Shown here: positions 8,645 to 16,455 of the stretch, piece by piece
Layout: each line of letters opens with the position of its first letter
How positions within the stretch are numbered: position 1 is the first letter of the stretch
From: JAXHUH01 sp034211175
GTDB taxonomy: Bacteria; Actinomycetota; Acidimicrobiia; Acidimicrobiales; CAIXPF01
Assembly (NCBI GenBank): GCA_034211175.1
Contig: JAXHUH010000205.1
Location: forward strand, 17,847-81,846
Reading direction: 5' to 3'
Length of the DNA: 64,000 nucleotides
Position numbers and translations under genes: made by a program
Notes under the pieces: generated by a model
Databases searched by the model: none
Told to the model about the DNA's origin: nothing
Seen by the model: the letters and a program-made list of their open reading frames with translations, nothing else

Positions 8645-8941
8645 GTGCGCCGGCCGGGATGCACGGCTCGTAGCTACGTCGTGTCCATGTTGGGCGAGCA
8701 CGCCCAGTGGGTGAAGAACGCGCGGGCCGCCGGCGGGCGGGCAGCCATCCGCCACAAGGGCCGGACCGAGGTTCGCCCCCACGAGATCCCGGTCGGGGAG
8801 CGACCGCCGGTCAGGGCGTACCTCGCCCAGGCGCCTGGTGCCCGGCCCCACATGCCCGTCGACAAGGACGCCCCGGTCGAGGCGTTCGCCACGGTCGCCG
8901 ACCGCTTCCCGGCGTTCGAGATCGAGACCATCGCCGCTTGA
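8645..8941 (+). pseudogene. 5'-truncated deazaflavin-dependent nitroreductase-family remnant
   Basis: From about residue 10 the frame matches the C-terminal two thirds of nitroreductase/quinone reductase (Ddn-like, F420H2-dependent) proteins: SYVVSMLGEHAQWVKN, AAIRHKGRTEVR, the YLAQAPGARPHMPVD block and the final FPAFEIE. Family members are about 140-150 residues and carry an N-terminal region with the L-x-T-x-GRRSG motif. That region is missing, and the sequence 5' of 8660 shows no homology in any frame. The GTG at 8645 would give a 98-residue chimeric product. It is most likely a dead fragment left by a deletion between 8605 and 8670. Its presence suggests the lineage makes coenzyme F420. 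Confidence 0.65.
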
Positions 8942-8994
8942 TCGACGCCGGTCCCGCCGCCGGCTGATCGATCGAACGGCGCTGACGGTCTCGT

Positions 8995-9489
8995 TCAGTC
9001 GAACTGGCGGGCGAGCGTCCGGAGCGCGTCGTCGAACGCCGTGCGTTGCCCGGCGTCGAGCACCGAGAGGAGGCGCTCCTCGTTCGCGACGTGGTCGGCG
9101 ACCGCGGCGTCGACGATCGCCCGGCCGCGGTCGGACAGCTCGATCAACCAGCCCCGCCGGTCCTCCGGGTCGGGTGTGCGGTCGATCAGCTCGGCCTTCG
9201 CCAGCCGGTCGAGCCGGTTGGTCATCCCCGCCGGCGAGAGCATGAGCTGACGGGCGAGCTCGGTCGGTCGGAGGACGAACGGTTCGCCCGAGCGCCGCAG
9301 CGCGGCCAGGACGTCGAAGTCGCCGACCGAGATGCCGTGGGTGGCGAACACCTCCTCGATCGACGTGTTCACGAACGCCATCAGGCGGCCGAGCCGGCCG
9401 ATCGTGCCCATCGCGTCGAACGCCAGGTCGGGGCGCTCTCGCTCCCACTGCTCGACCATCCGGTCCACCGGGTCCCGTGGAGATGCCAC
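8995..9489 (-). CDS. MarR-family transcriptional regulator
   Basis: A 164-residue winged-helix regulator. The helices after residue 25 lead into GISVGDFDVLAALRRSG, then the recognition region PTELARQLMLSPAGMTNRLDRLAKAEL and the wing DRTPDPEDRRGWLIELSDRG. All of these are standard for MarR proteins, which usually repress divergent genes until a phenolic or other ligand binds. The GTG at 9489 lies exactly 6 nt after a good -10 (TAATCT on this strand, 9501-9496), so the transcript is probably leaderless. The GGAGGT directly before the start is too close to act as a ribosome site. It is divergent from the NTF2-like gene at 9553, its likely target. Confidence 0.92.
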   Translation of the reverse strand: MASPRDPVDRMVEQWERERPDLAFDAMGTIGRLGRLMAFVNTSIEEVFATHGISVGDFDVLAALRRSGEPFVLRPTELARQLMLSPAGMTNRLDRLAKAELIDRTPDPEDRRGWLIELSDRGRAIVDAAVADHVANEERLLSVLDAGQRTAFDDALRTLARQFD

Positions 9490-9495
9490 ACCTCC

Positions 9496-9501
9496 AGATT
9501 A
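9496..9501 (-). promoter_or_regulatory. -10 box of the MarR gene (leaderless start)
   Basis: On the minus strand the hexamer is TAATCT and is followed by 6 nt and the GTG start at 9489. No strong -35 is seen at the expected distance. It lies back to back with the promoter of the divergent gene, so one bound regulator could cover both. Confidence 0.55.
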
Positions 9502-9517
9502 TTCGATGCCGTACATC

Positions 9518-9546
9518 TTGACGACGAACTACGTGCGCCGTATATT
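9518..9546 (+). promoter_or_regulatory. Consensus-like promoter giving a leaderless NTF2-like mRNA
   Basis: The -35 is TTGACG (9518-9523), the spacer is exactly 17 bp, and the -10 is TATATT (9541-9546). Six nt separate the -10 from the ATG at 9553, so transcription should begin at or within a base of the start codon. Direct repeats GCCGTACAT (9509-9517) and GCCGTATAT (9537-9545) flank and overlap the promoter and are candidate binding sites for the divergent MarR protein. Confidence 0.7.
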
Positions 9547-9552
9547 TCGGCC

Positions 9553-9972
9553 ATGAATAATCAACTCACCGAAGTATCGCCGGATGCGGAGCGGACCTCG
9601 CTCGTCGAGCGGCTCTACGGGGCGATCGCGGCCGGCGACGTCGACGGCGCGGTGTCCGTCCTCGCCCCCGACGTCGAGCTGCACGTGCCGGGGACCCACC
9701 AGTTGGCCGGCGAGCACCGGGGGCCCGACGCCGTGGTCGCCTTCGCCGCGGCGACCCGGGCGCTGACCGACGACGGCGAGCACATCGAGGTCCTCGACGT
9801 GCTCGAGGGCCGCGACCACGTCGCCGTCCTGGCCGTCGTGCGGGCCGAGCGGGACGGCCGGGCACCGCTCGAGAACCGCACCGTTCACGTGCTGGCGACG
9901 AGCGGCGGCCGCATCGACGCCATCTGGCTGCACAACTTCGACGACGTGGCCGTCAACGAGTTCTGGAGCTGA
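9553..9972 (+). CDS. SnoaL/NTF2-like small protein
   Basis: A 139-residue alpha+beta cone protein of the NTF2/SnoaL group. The N-terminal helix carries VERLYGAIAAGDVDGAVSVLAPDVELHVPG, followed by the FAAATRAL helix and strands ending GGRIDAIWLHNFDD. Family members are enzymes (cyclases, isomerases, hydrolases) or ligand-binding proteins, and the fold alone does not say which. No clear catalytic dyad can be assigned. The ATG at 9553 is supported by the promoter 6 nt upstream. It is divergent from and probably controlled by the MarR gene. Confidence 0.85.
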   Translation: MNNQLTEVSPDAERTSLVERLYGAIAAGDVDGAVSVLAPDVELHVPGTHQLAGEHRGPDAVVAFAAATRALTDDGEHIEVLDVLEGRDHVAVLAVVRAERDGRAPLENRTVHVLATSGGRIDAIWLHNFDDVAVNEFWS

Positions 9973-10057
9973 AGCCGGGATCCGGCCCGCCGCGGGCGAC
10001 ACCTCCGGAGGCCGGGCGTCGCCACCTTCCGGTACCGACGGTTCGGGTCGCCGGGCC

Positions 10058-10063
10058 TATCGT
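10058..10063 (+). promoter_or_regulatory. Possible -10 (TATCGT) of the PhyH gene
   Basis: A TANNNT-type hexamer is followed by six nt and the ATG at 10070, the same geometry as at 9541-9553. No convincing -35 is seen. Confidence 0.4.
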
Positions 10064-10069
10064 GGGCCG

Positions 10070-10948
10070 ATGCTGAGCCCCACGCAGGTCGAGCAGTTCC
10101 GCCGGGACGGGTTCCTGGTGCTCGAGGGCTTCGCCGCCGAGGGAGACCTCGCCGCGCTGCGGGCGCGGGCCGACGAGCTCGTCCGGGCGTGGGAGCCGTC
10201 GACCGAGCGCACCGTGTTCACGACCAACGAGCAGGCCCGCGCCTCCAACGCCGAGTTCCTGTCGAGCGGCTCGAAGATCTGGTGCTTCTTCGAGGAGGAG
10301 GCGTTCGACGAGGCCGGCGAGCTGCGCCAGGCCAAGGAACGCAGCATCAACAAGCTCGGCCACGCGATGCACGATCTCGACCCGGTCTTCGAGCGGTTCA
10401 CCTACACGCCGGAGCTGGCCGCGGTCGCCGCCGACATCGGTCTGGCCGACGCGCTCGTGCTGCAGAGCATGTACATCTTCAAGCAGCCCGGCATCGGCGG
10501 CGAGGTGACCTGCCACCAGGACGCCACCTTCCTCTACACCGACCCGATCACCGTCACCGGCTTCTGGTTCGCGCTCGAGGACGCCACGCTCGAGAACGGG
10601 TGCCTGTGGGCGGCGCCCGGCGGCCACCGCACCGGGCTGCGCAGCGTGTTCCGCCGCACCGGCGCGATGGGTGACGACGACGGCACCGAGACCGTCGAGC
10701 TCGACCCGACGCCGCTGCCGACGGTGCCCGACAACCTCGTGCCCCTGGAGGTGCCGGCGGGGACGTTGGTGGTCCTCGATGGCCGGCTGCCGCACTACAG
10801 CGCCACGAACCGCTCGCCGCGCAGCCGCCACGCGTACACGGTGCACTGCATCTCGGCGTCCGCCGACTACCCGGCCTGGAACTGGCTCCGACGCCCGGCG
10901 GACCTGCCGCTCCGCTCCCTCGGCGGCGTCGCCGCGTCGGCGGCCTGA
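10070..10948 (+). CDS. Phytanoyl-CoA dioxygenase (PhyH) family oxygenase
   Basis: A 292-residue Fe(II)/2-oxoglutarate-dependent dioxygenase, close in layout to PHYHD1. It opens with LSPTQVEQFRRDGFLVLEGF, the typical family start. The iron-binding H-x-D is in CHQDATFLY (about residues 148-150), and the distal His is in LPHYSATNRSPRSRHAY, where the Arg is the usual 2-oxoglutarate anchor. The hydroxylation substrate is unknown; a fatty acyl-CoA or a small secondary metabolite are both possible. A TATCGT hexamer ends 6 nt before the ATG, suggesting a leaderless transcript. It stands alone, between the NTF2-like gene and a SEC-C gene. Confidence 0.9.
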   Translation: MLSPTQVEQFRRDGFLVLEGFAAEGDLAALRARADELVRAWEPSTERTVFTTNEQARASNAEFLSSGSKIWCFFEEEAFDEAGELRQAKERSINKLGHAMHDLDPVFERFTYTPELAAVAADIGLADALVLQSMYIFKQPGIGGEVTCHQDATFLYTDPITVTGFWFALEDATLENGCLWAAPGGHRTGLRSVFRRTGAMGDDDGTETVELDPTPLPTVPDNLVPLEVPAGTLVVLDGRLPHYSATNRSPRSRHAYTVHCISASADYPAWNWLRRPADLPLRSLGGVAASAA

Positions 10949-11015
10949 CCGGCCACGCGCGGCCGGCGCCGCAGGTCGCGCCAGCCGAGGTCGACGGGCG
11001 CGAGACAATCGCCGG

Positions 11016-13055
11016 GTGAGCATCTCCGACGAGGACCTCCGTTCGACCGCCGGCGAGGTGGTCGGCACCGGGATGATGTCGGTCGACGCCATCGCCGCCG
11101 CGCTCGCGGACCGCACGGGTGGCGAGGTGCCGGCGGACCGCGTGGAGCGCGTGCTGGCCGCCGGATGGTCGTTCGTCGAGATCGACGGCGGCCTGGCCCA
11201 CGTACCGTCGCTGGTGGCCGACACCGCGTGGGCCGTCGAGCTCGACGAGGCTTCGTCCTCGGAGGGGGTCGTGCCCTTCTACCCGGACCTCGCGCCGCTC
11301 GCCCGATGGATGGCCGACGTCGGCGAGCTCCCGCTGGTCGACGACGCGGGCTCGGTGATCGGCTCGGTGCGATGGTCGGTCAGCGACCGCGACGGGCGGA
11401 CGACCGACGTCCTGGCCGGCCCGGACGGTTGGCTGGGCGCGTCGGGGCCCGGGCCGGTCGTGGTGTCGGTCACCGCCGCCGGGGTCCGGGTCGCGCCGGC
11501 CACGACCCCGGTGCCGGCGCCGAGCGACGGCCAGGTCGAGGCGATCCGGTCGGCGTTCGCGGCGATCGCGGAGCGGCTCGAGGTCGACATGGGCCGGTCG
11601 GAGCCGGTCGAGCTGCGCATCGCGCCGATCGATGACCTGGCGGCGCGGGCGCTGGCGGGCGATCGCGCCCCGTTCGTCGGCACGACGGTGGCGCCGCTGC
11701 CCGCCCTCCTCGAGGCGGCCGGGCTCGAGCACCGGGACGACACCGTCGCCGAGGCGGGCATCGAGTGGGGTGCGCTGCGGTCGTGGCGGGTGCGGGAGCG
11801 GCTCATGGACGAGCACGGCCTCGACGCCGAGGCGGCCAAGACGCTCTTCGCCGTGTTGGCGGTGACGACCATGTTCGTCGCCGACGAGGACCCCGACGCG
11901 CTCGGTGTGGGGGAGGAGGAGCGGGCCGCCGTGGCCCTCATGGTGGCCCTGGCGTTGAGCCACGGGCCGAGCGCCGATGCGTTCTGGGCCGAGACCGTCG
12001 GGCGTGGCGTCGACGCCGAGGTCATCGGCCGGTTCGAGCGGGGCATCGCCGCCGGGTACACGCTGGGGACCGCCACGCCGATCGGGCTGGCGTGGCTCCG
12101 GGCCCGCTGCCTGGAGGCGGGCGGCGACGCGGCCGGTGCGGTCGCCGAGCTGGAGCAGGCGCTGCGGGACGACACGGCCCACGTGCCGGCGCTGGTCGAC
12201 CTCGCGGGGTTCGCCGCCGACCGCAGCGAGGCCGCGGCCGCGTTCGCCTTCCTGCGCCGGAGCGGTGTGACCGACCACGACCACTCCCATCACGATCACG
12301 CCCACGGTCATGCCAACCACGATCACGCCCATGACGACGCCGACGAGCAGGCGAGCCTCGTCGAGGGTCATCTGCTGGTGGAGGAGGTCCGGTGGTTCGC
12401 CGAGCACCGGCCGTCGGCGATGGCGGGCCGCAACGAGCGCTGCCCGTGCGGGTCGGGCCGCAAGTACAAGGTGTGCCACCTCGGCCGGGAGCTGCACCCG
12501 CTGGAGGATCGGGCGTACTGGCTGGTCACGAAGGCGGAGCGGTTCCTACGGCGACGTCACCCGGGGCGGGTAGAGGAACTGGCGTCGATGATCGCCGACC
12601 CGGTGACCTCACCCCGAGCCCACGCCGCGCTGCACGGCGCGGCGTTCGTGGCCGACCTGGCGTTGCACGAGGGCGGCGTGTTCGCCGAGTTCCTCGCCGC
12701 CCGCGCCCCGCTGCTGCCCGACGACGAACGGCGGATCGGTGAGCGGTGGCTCGACAGGAAGCGGTCGCTGTTCGAGCTGGAGCGCGTGACCGACGACCGG
12801 ATCGTGTTGCGCGACCTGATCACCGACGAGCACGTGACCGTGGCCAACCTGTTGCGGACCGGCACGCTCGACGAGGGCCGCGTCATCGTCGGGCGGCCGG
12901 TGCCGGTCGACGACGAGCAGCGGGCGTTCACCGGGTTCCTCCCCGTGGAGGCGGCCGACGTGCCGCTCGTGCGGGCGGCGATCGTTGCGGGCGACCCCGA
13001 CGGCCTGGCGGTCGCGCTCGGTCAGGCGCTCGCCGGCGGCAGCACGACGCGCTGA
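11016..13055 (+). CDS. Large SEC-C zinc-motif protein with His-rich insert
   Basis: A 679-residue paralogue of the gene at 16456. Residues 1-160 form an N-terminal domain shared with that paralogue (SLVADTAWAVELDE, LPLVDDAGSVIG). A helical TPR-like stretch follows (about 330-415). At about 420-445 there is a segment with ten His in twenty residues alternating with Asp and Ala, which is absent from the paralogue. The SEC-C motif CPCGSGRKYKVCH starts at Cys476 and binds zinc in SecA and many unrelated proteins. The C-terminal part repeats the HEGGVFAEFL and VANLL blocks of the paralogue. The GTG at 11016 has GACAAT 6 nt upstream, so it is probably leaderless. Its function is unknown; SEC-C is an accessory module, often in nucleic-acid or protein-handling factors. 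Confidence 0.85.
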   Translation: MSISDEDLRSTAGEVVGTGMMSVDAIAAALADRTGGEVPADRVERVLAAGWSFVEIDGGLAHVPSLVADTAWAVELDEASSSEGVVPFYPDLAPLARWMADVGELPLVDDAGSVIGSVRWSVSDRDGRTTDVLAGPDGWLGASGPGPVVVSVTAAGVRVAPATTPVPAPSDGQVEAIRSAFAAIAERLEVDMGRSEPVELRIAPIDDLAARALAGDRAPFVGTTVAPLPALLEAAGLEHRDDTVAEAGIEWGALRSWRVRERLMDEHGLDAEAAKTLFAVLAVTTMFVADEDPDALGVGEEERAAVALMVALALSHGPSADAFWAETVGRGVDAEVIGRFERGIAAGYTLGTATPIGLAWLRARCLEAGGDAAGAVAELEQALRDDTAHVPALVDLAGFAADRSEAAAAFAFLRRSGVTDHDHSHHDHAHGHANHDHAHDDADEQASLVEGHLLVEEVRWFAEHRPSAMAGRNERCPCGSGRKYKVCHLGRELHPLEDRAYWLVTKAERFLRRRHPGRVEELASMIADPVTSPRAHAALHGAAFVADLALHEGGVFAEFLAARAPLLPDDERRIGERWLDRKRSLFELERVTDDRIVLRDLITDEHVTVANLLRTGTLDEGRVIVGRPVPVDDEQRAFTGFLPVEAADVPLVRAAIVAGDPDGLAVALGQALAGGSTTR

Positions 13056-13068
13056 GCGCGGCCGGGCG

Positions 13069-13557
13069 TCAGAACCCGACGAGCGCGTCCTCGGCGCGGG
13101 CCTGGCCGCGGCGGACGATGTCCTTGCCGAACGGGAACAGCGCGAGCGGGATCAGCTTGAAGTTCCCGATGCCCAACGGGATCCCGATGATCGTGATGCA
13201 CAGGAGCACGCCGAGGAGCAGGTGGGCGAGCGCCAGCCAGAACCCGGCGAGGATGAACCACAGGACGTTGCCGACGAGCGACAGCGCCGTGGAGCTCCGC
13301 CGGGCGTCGACCACGACCCGCCCGAACGGCCACAGGGAGAACGCGGCGAGCTTGAAGCTCTGGATGCCGAACGGGATGCCGATGATGGTCACGATCATCG
13401 CGATCCCGGCGCCGACGTAGCCGAGGAACAACCAGAAGCCGGACAGGACGACCCACAGGATGTTGAGGAGTGTGGACACCGCTCCGGGGCCGTCGTCGCG
13501 CCGCTCCGGTGGCTCGCCGGAGCCGGCCGTTCGGATCGCCCCCTCGCTCGCGTTCAC
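13069..13557 (-). CDS. YccF-domain inner-membrane protein
   Basis: A 162-residue membrane protein with two copies of the YccF (DUF307) unit. Each copy has two hydrophobic segments and the signature IGIPFGIQSFKLAAFSLWPFG (positions 13393-13331) or IGIPLGIGNFKLIPLALFPFG. The N-terminal 25 residues are polar and would be cytoplasmic. YccF proteins are widespread, with no established biochemical role. The start is GTG at 13557 with GAGG about 8 nt upstream. It converges with the SEC-C gene, with a 13-bp gap. Confidence 0.9.
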   Translation of the reverse strand: MNASEGAIRTAGSGEPPERRDDGPGAVSTLLNILWVVLSGFWLFLGYVGAGIAMIVTIIGIPFGIQSFKLAAFSLWPFGRVVVDARRSSTALSLVGNVLWFILAGFWLALAHLLLGVLLCITIIGIPLGIGNFKLIPLALFPFGKDIVRRGQARAEDALVGF

Positions 13558-13763
13558 CGTTCCACCTCGTCGATCCTCGCTGCGGTGAGCCGACGCTAGC
13601 TCGCGACACGCCGTTGCTGCGCCACGAAACGGTGTGGCGGGCGGGTGGGCAGCGTTCGGGCCGGACGGTCTCGAAACGCGTACAGCTCAATCGGCCCGTC
13701 CGCCGTCCGATTGGGCAGGTGCGGGCGCGGGTGGGCTGCGCCGGTGCGTCGGGAGGACGGTCA

Positions 13764-14990
13764 GTGGCGGACGACGAGGGGGACGATGTCCGGGAGGGGT
13801 TCCACCTCGGGCTCGCGGGCGCGTTCGCTCTGCAACGCGCCCTCGTCCGGCGGATCGACGACCGGTTGCTGGTCGCGCTCGAGGCGCAGGTCCTGGAAGG
13901 CGCCGACAACCGGGCGGAGATCCGGTGGCTCGCGGCGCGGCTCGAGCGGCTCCACCCCCGCGGCGGCACGGTCGAGCCCTCCGAGGTGGACGTCGAGCTC
14001 GAGGTGCTCTGCGCGCGGGCGGCGCGTCAGGCCGTGGCGTCGACCGCCCCGGTCCGGTTCGGCGGCGGGGCCGCGCCGGTCGGCCCGGTCGATCCGCCGG
14101 CGGCCTTCGAGCCCTACGAGGCGGTCCTGTCGACCGACGACGTGCGGCGCCTGCGCAACGAGTTCGACGGGTCGCATCTCGCCTGGACCGACGCCGACGT
14201 CCGGGCGGTGGCCGCGGCCGGCCTGCTCGCCGCGATGGCCGAGGCGCTGCTGGCGCGGGTGCCCCGGGCCCTCGAGAGCGGCGCCCGCGGCGAGGTGGCC
14301 GAGCCGGTGCTGCGTTGGTTGGCCGACGAGCCGTCGAGCTCCGACGTCGGGTGGTCCGACGCGTGGATGGAGCGCCTGGCGGCGCACCGGCGGGAGCCCT
14401 ACCGCGGGCCGGAGGGCGGTTCCGTCCTCGGGTTCGCGCTCGCGATCCTCGACGTCGTCGAGGGCCGGGCCCGTGGGGACGTGCAGGTGCCGATGGTCGG
14501 TCGCCTCTCCGGGGCCACGATCGGTCGGGCCGTCCGCACCGATCGCGGCGGTCTCGGCGGCCTCGGCGGCGACGGCGCCGCCGGCCCCTCGCCGGCGGTG
14601 GACGTGGCGCTCGTCGCCGTCGAGGTGGTGTTCCCGGCGCTCGTGGCCGGGCGGGGTGCCGGCCTCGACGGCGACGCGCTGGCGCCGACGGCGCGAGCGT
14701 TGAAGCGCCGGTTCATGCTCCTCGTCGCGCACGGGATCGCCTGCCTGGCGAACGCCGGGGTGATCGAGCTGTGGCGGAGCGACCCGTCGACGCTCGATGC
14801 CGACGAGGTGCGGTCGCTGGTCCGTCGGGTGATGCCCACGGTTCGGGACCTGCTGGTCGGTCCCGATGTCTCGCTCCGTCATCTGCGCTCGGCCACCGAT
14901 GCCGAGTGGTTCCGGCTGGTGACGTCGGCGCACGCGCTGGCCGCCGGCCGCCAGCTGGAGGTCGACGGGGTCGTCGTCCTCGGCACCTGA
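13764..14990 (+). CDS. Uncharacterised 408-residue protein
   Basis: I do not recognise the family. The protein is mostly helical, Ala- and Arg-rich and lacks a signal peptide. Coding is supported by consistent high third-position G+C and by GGAGG 7 nt before the GTG at 13764. Features are an N-terminal FALQRALVRRIDDRLLVALE helix, a LAWTDADVRAVAAAGLLAAMAEALL segment (positions 14178-14252), a short glycine-rich loop (about residue 270), and a C-terminal RALKRRFMLLVAHGIACLANAGVIELW helix pair that might approach a membrane. It lies between yccF and a toxin-antitoxin pair. An inverted repeat CAATCGG-N12-CCGATTG at 13688-13713 lies upstream and could be an operator. Confidence 0.65.
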   Translation: MADDEGDDVREGFHLGLAGAFALQRALVRRIDDRLLVALEAQVLEGADNRAEIRWLAARLERLHPRGGTVEPSEVDVELEVLCARAARQAVASTAPVRFGGGAAPVGPVDPPAAFEPYEAVLSTDDVRRLRNEFDGSHLAWTDADVRAVAAAGLLAAMAEALLARVPRALESGARGEVAEPVLRWLADEPSSSDVGWSDAWMERLAAHRREPYRGPEGGSVLGFALAILDVVEGRARGDVQVPMVGRLSGATIGRAVRTDRGGLGGLGGDGAAGPSPAVDVALVAVEVVFPALVAGRGAGLDGDALAPTARALKRRFMLLVAHGIACLANAGVIELWRSDPSTLDADEVRSLVRRVMPTVRDLLVGPDVSLRHLRSATDAEWFRLVTSAHALAAGRQLEVDGVVVLGT

Positions 14991-15098
14991 TCCCAGCCGC
15001 TCGGCAACCCACTCCGCTCCGGCTCCCGGGTCTGTCGCGACGGGCCACGTCCGGCACCCGGTTCGGCAGCGTCGTCGCGTGCGGCGTCGCAACCGTGC

Positions 15099-15656
15099 TC
15101 AGTCGGGTGCCGGGTGCCGGCGCCACGGGGTGGTGAGCTCGGCGTCGGTGACCTTGACCTGCTCGTGGAGGTCGCCGGGCTCCTGGCGTCGGCGCCGGGC
15201 GGCGGCCATGAACCGGTCCCAGGGCCCCGACGGGCGGGGGTTGCGGGGCCGTGACCAGAAGATCTCGCAGCGGCCCGGTGTCGCTCGGCGGAGCGCGGCG
15301 GGCAGGTCGAGGAGCAGCGCCCCCGTCGTACGGAGCGGGTCGTCGCCGACGCCGTCGACGGCGAAGACGCTCATCCGGGTCTTCCACACCGCCGCGAGCA
15401 CGTCGGGGTTGCGGAGCATGCGTCCGTTGCCGGTGACGAGCCAGTCGTAGCCCTCCTGGTGGAGCGCGAGGACGAGCCGGCGGTCGCTCAGCTCGACGAG
15501 CCCCGGGTCGATGTCGGCCAGCGCGACGAGCTCGATGGCGACCTCGGCGGTGGCCACCAGCTCGGCCAGCATCGGGCGGAGCGGTGCGGGGACGGCGACG
15601 TCGAGCGCGAGGCGCAGGGGCGCAACGCCGTCGGTATCGCCGTCGGCGTCGGTCAT
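15099..15656 (-). CDS. PIN-like toxin (DUF5615-type) of a MerR-DUF433 module
   Basis: A 185-residue protein whose first 110 residues look like a PIN-related fold: an acidic strand end in LALDVAVPAPL, a conserved Asp pair in SDRRLVLALHQEGYDWLVTGNGRML, and VFAVDGVGDDPL before a closing helix. PIN-like partners of DUF433 antitoxins are predicted RNases. The C-terminal 70 residues are basic and may be disordered. It starts 3 nt after the stop of the antitoxin gene, antitoxin first, as expected of a TA operon. Assignment rests mainly on the partner, since the PIN acidic residues are not all obvious. Confidence 0.6.
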   Translation of the reverse strand: MTDADGDTDGVAPLRLALDVAVPAPLRPMLAELVATAEVAIELVALADIDPGLVELSDRRLVLALHQEGYDWLVTGNGRMLRNPDVLAAVWKTRMSVFAVDGVGDDPLRTTGALLLDLPAALRRATPGRCEIFWSRPRNPRPSGPWDRFMAAARRRRQEPGDLHEQVKVTDAELTTPWRRHPAPD

Positions 15657-15659
15657 GGG

Positions 15660-16316
15660 TCAGGCGGCGAGGCGCCGCTCGAGCCCGACCGCCTCGGCGA
15701 GCGCGACCCGGTCCGCGTCGGGGTGGAGCCTGGAGATCGCGTCGATGGTGAAGCCGCGCTCGGCGAGCGCGGCGACCGCCGCGGTGGTCAGCCGGGAGCC
15801 GGCGAGGTGGGGCTCGCCGCCGAGCTTGCCGGCCACGATGCGAAGCCCCGGCCCGGGGCGGCGCAGGTCGGGGCCCCGGGCGTCGCCGGCGTCGAACGGG
15901 CCGAGCACGTCGAGGAGGTCGTCGGCGAGCACGCCCTGGCCGGTGGCGTCGTGCACGCCGTCGGCGTCGCGGACGAGCACCCGGCCGCTGCGGTCGACCC
16001 CGAGCGGTGAGGCGCCGCCCCGGCCGTTGGCCCACAGCTCGACCCCGCGGCTTCGCACCGCGTCGAGCGCGCCGCGGACCTGGCGCATCGGGCTGGCGGG
16101 CACGCCGACGTCGTCCTTGGGGTGTCGGAGCCAGGCGACGACGCGCAGCGCCATGAGATCGGCGTAGGACCACAGCATCGGCTGGACCTCCGACACCGAC
16201 GGCACCACCAGGCCGTCCCGGGCCCACTCGTAGACCGTCGACGCCGACACCCCCGCCAGCTGCGCCGCCCGTTCGGCCTCGTAGCACCCTTCGAACAGCC
16301 GCACCTCGCCGGTCAC
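15660..16316 (-). CDS. MerR-type HTH + DUF433 antitoxin
   Basis: A 218-residue protein. The N-terminal MerR-like helix-turn-helix (AAQLAGVSASTVYEWARDGL, about residues 15-34) should bind its own promoter. The C-terminal DUF433 domain is recognised from GKLGGEPHLAGSRLTTAAVAALAERGFTID and a final LHPDADRVALAEAV helix. This HTH-DUF433 fusion is a known antitoxin layout paired with PIN-like proteins. The start is taken at GTG 16316; an in-frame start further upstream cannot be excluded. It is divergent from the SEC-C gene at 16456, with 139 bp between, so that gene may share control. Confidence 0.75.
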   Translation of the reverse strand: MTGEVRLFEGCYEAERAAQLAGVSASTVYEWARDGLVVPSVSEVQPMLWSYADLMALRVVAWLRHPKDDVGVPASPMRQVRGALDAVRSRGVELWANGRGGASPLGVDRSGRVLVRDADGVHDATGQGVLADDLLDVLGPFDAGDARGPDLRRPGPGLRIVAGKLGGEPHLAGSRLTTAAVAALAERGFTIDAISRLHPDADRVALAEAVGLERRLAA

Positions 16317-16455
16317 CGTCCCGACGGTACTCGGCCGCTCACGGTGGCCGACGAGCCGCTGACCGCTCGACTTCTCAGTTGTTCGGCTGCCCGACGGCTC
16401 GATGCCGAGGGCGCCGTGACGCGCGTCGGTGCCCTCCAGCCGCGAGGATCTGCCC

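Noticed and set aside
15050..15120. Terminator from CCGGCACCCGG / CCGGGTGCCGG
   Set aside because: The arms are perfect but 49 nt apart, the second lies inside the toxin coding region, and there is no T-run.
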